14,277 nucleotides of DNA from an uncultured Oscillospiraceae bacterium (lineage in GTDB: Bacteria > Bacillota > Clostridia > Oscillospirales > Acutalibacteraceae): contig UQAZ01000029.1 in NCBI GenBank assembly GCA_900539165.1, positions 1 through 14,277 on the forward strand, in the 5' to 3' direction. Position 1 is the first letter of the stretch, and every line of letters begins with the position of its first letter. Both the position numbers and the translations under genes were made by a program. This document shows, piece after piece, positions 13,681-14,277 of this stretch. The notes under the pieces are model-generated. The model saw only the letters and a list, made by a program, of their open reading frames with translations, was not told the DNA's origin and made no database searches.

Positions 13681-14277
13681 TTATTGTTTTAATCTGTCAG
13701 TTGCTCTTTGTGCGTTTTTATATATTTTTTCGGTATCTATGCTCTTAAATTCGCCGTTTTCATATAAAATCCTGCCGTTTACCATAGTCATTTTAACTAT
13801 GTCTTTAGAGCCACTATAAACTATGTTTTTAAGAATATTGTTTATCGGCTGCATACTCGGCTTTTGCATATCTATTACAATCAAATCGGCTTTTTTGCCT
13901 ACATCAATTACATCGCAATCGTACAGTCCCATACAACGTGCTGAGCCGATTGTAGCTATTTTTAATACATCAATCGGGTTAGTTGATGCCGCATCATTGT
14001 CCGCCAGCTTTTGCGTCGCTTCTATCATATACATTTCTTTGAACATATCAAGAGAATTGTTGCTTGCAGCGCCGTCTGTACCTATTGCCGTCTTAATGCC
14101 TTTTTTAAGTAGCTTTGATACAGGGGCAACACCTGACGCAAGCTTAGCGTTAGAACACGCATTTATGACCGCCCATATTCCTTTTTCTTTGTATATTTCT
14201 ATATCGTCGTCATTTATCCATACGCTGTGGTATGTCTCGTCGCCTGCGATATATGTATCTTCTTTTATTACGCCACC
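13681..14277 (-). CDS. Amidohydrolase of the MtaD/SsnA type (methylthioadenosine/SAH-deaminase-like), C-terminal 198 residues
   Basis: The frame runs open from the right edge to TAA (complement of 13681-13683). The upstream start is beyond the window. Family marks are a metal-His region YHSVW, SNAKLASGVAPVSKLL, the metal aspartate in GTDGAASNNSLDMF, an IATIGSARCMGL helix, the VGKKADLIVIDM strand and the C-terminal NIVYSGSKDIVKMTMVNGRILYENG barrel-sandwich part. This is typical of the cyclic deaminase/chlorohydrolase branch, whose members deaminate S-adenosylhomocysteine, methylthioadenosine, guanine or related purines. Two canonical histidines look changed: the usual HCPxSN segment reads INACSN, and the usual PHxxP near the C-terminus reads PSMQP. 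The substrate is therefore uncertain. It is convergent with the tRNA unit, with a shared terminator between. The metal ligands of the first half cannot be seen. Confidence 0.88.
   Translation of the reverse strand, partial: GGVIKEDTYIAGDETYHSVWINDDDIEIYKEKGIWAVINACSNAKLASGVAPVSKLLKKGIKTAIGTDGAASNNSLDMFKEMYMIEATQKLADNDAASTNPIDVLKIATIGSARCMGLYDCDVIDVGKKADLIVIDMQKPSMQPINNILKNIVYSGSKDIVKMTMVNGRILYENGEFKSIDTEKIYKNAQRATDRLKQ

Noticed and set aside
1..14277. CRISPR array, insertion sequence or replication origin
   Set aside because: No regularly spaced repeats, transposase motifs or DnaA-box clusters were seen on either strand.

Overview
The window looks like chromosome of an AT-rich anaerobic Firmicute, most likely a gut Clostridia of the Oscillospiraceae/Ruminococcaceae type. 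The pointers are strong GGAGG-type ribosome sites, consensus TTGACA/TATAAT promoters, TTG/GTG starts, a PyrK-type dihydroorotate dehydrogenase, tRNA genes that encode CCA, and MgtC/TraX/YjbR-type accessory genes. The family identities were read from protein motifs by eye; no database search was run.

Layout. Positions 1-286 hold the 3' end of a cobT-like gene for cobalamin lower-ligand activation, clearly richer in GC than what follows. It runs directly into an AT-rich GNAT acetyltransferase gene resembling AAC(6')-I aminoglycoside acetyltransferases, whose own start codon seems to have been lost or displaced (264-755). After a non-coding stretch with two inverted repeats and a terminator come a TraX-family membrane protein (1062-1811), an MgtC/SapB membrane protein with a TTG start (2064-2801) and a small MmcQ/YjbR protein (2842-3213).

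The core, 3363-13267, is one tightly packed nine-gene operon, pyrC-carA-carB-pyrK-pyrD-pyrF-pyrE-pyrB-pyrI. It encodes the whole de novo route to UMP. CarAB makes carbamoyl phosphate. PyrB with regulatory PyrI makes carbamoyl aspartate. PyrC closes the ring. PyrD with PyrK oxidises dihydroorotate using NAD+. PyrE adds ribose phosphate and PyrF decarboxylates OMP to UMP. Neighbouring genes overlap or are separated by at most 22 nt. A very good promoter (3312-3340) lies so close to pyrC that the predicted leader is only about 16 nt, leaving no room for a PyrR attenuator or riboswitch. Visible control is therefore at enzyme level (PyrI, and the MGS domain of CarB) or at the promoter.

Downstream is a consensus promoter with a perfect 9-bp dyad straddling its -10 element, then tRNA-Asp(GTC) and tRNA-Thr(GGT) and a terminator. 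Next comes an 11-bp tandem repeat that may be an integration scar, and a hairpin that can terminate from both sides. The right edge carries the 3' part of a minus-strand amidohydrolase of the MtaD/SsnA type whose usual HCP motif is altered.

I found no convincing new multi-gene system. The items most worth a second look are the composition break and lost start at the cobT/GNAT junction, the leaderless complete pyr operon, and the dyad inside the tRNA promoter.
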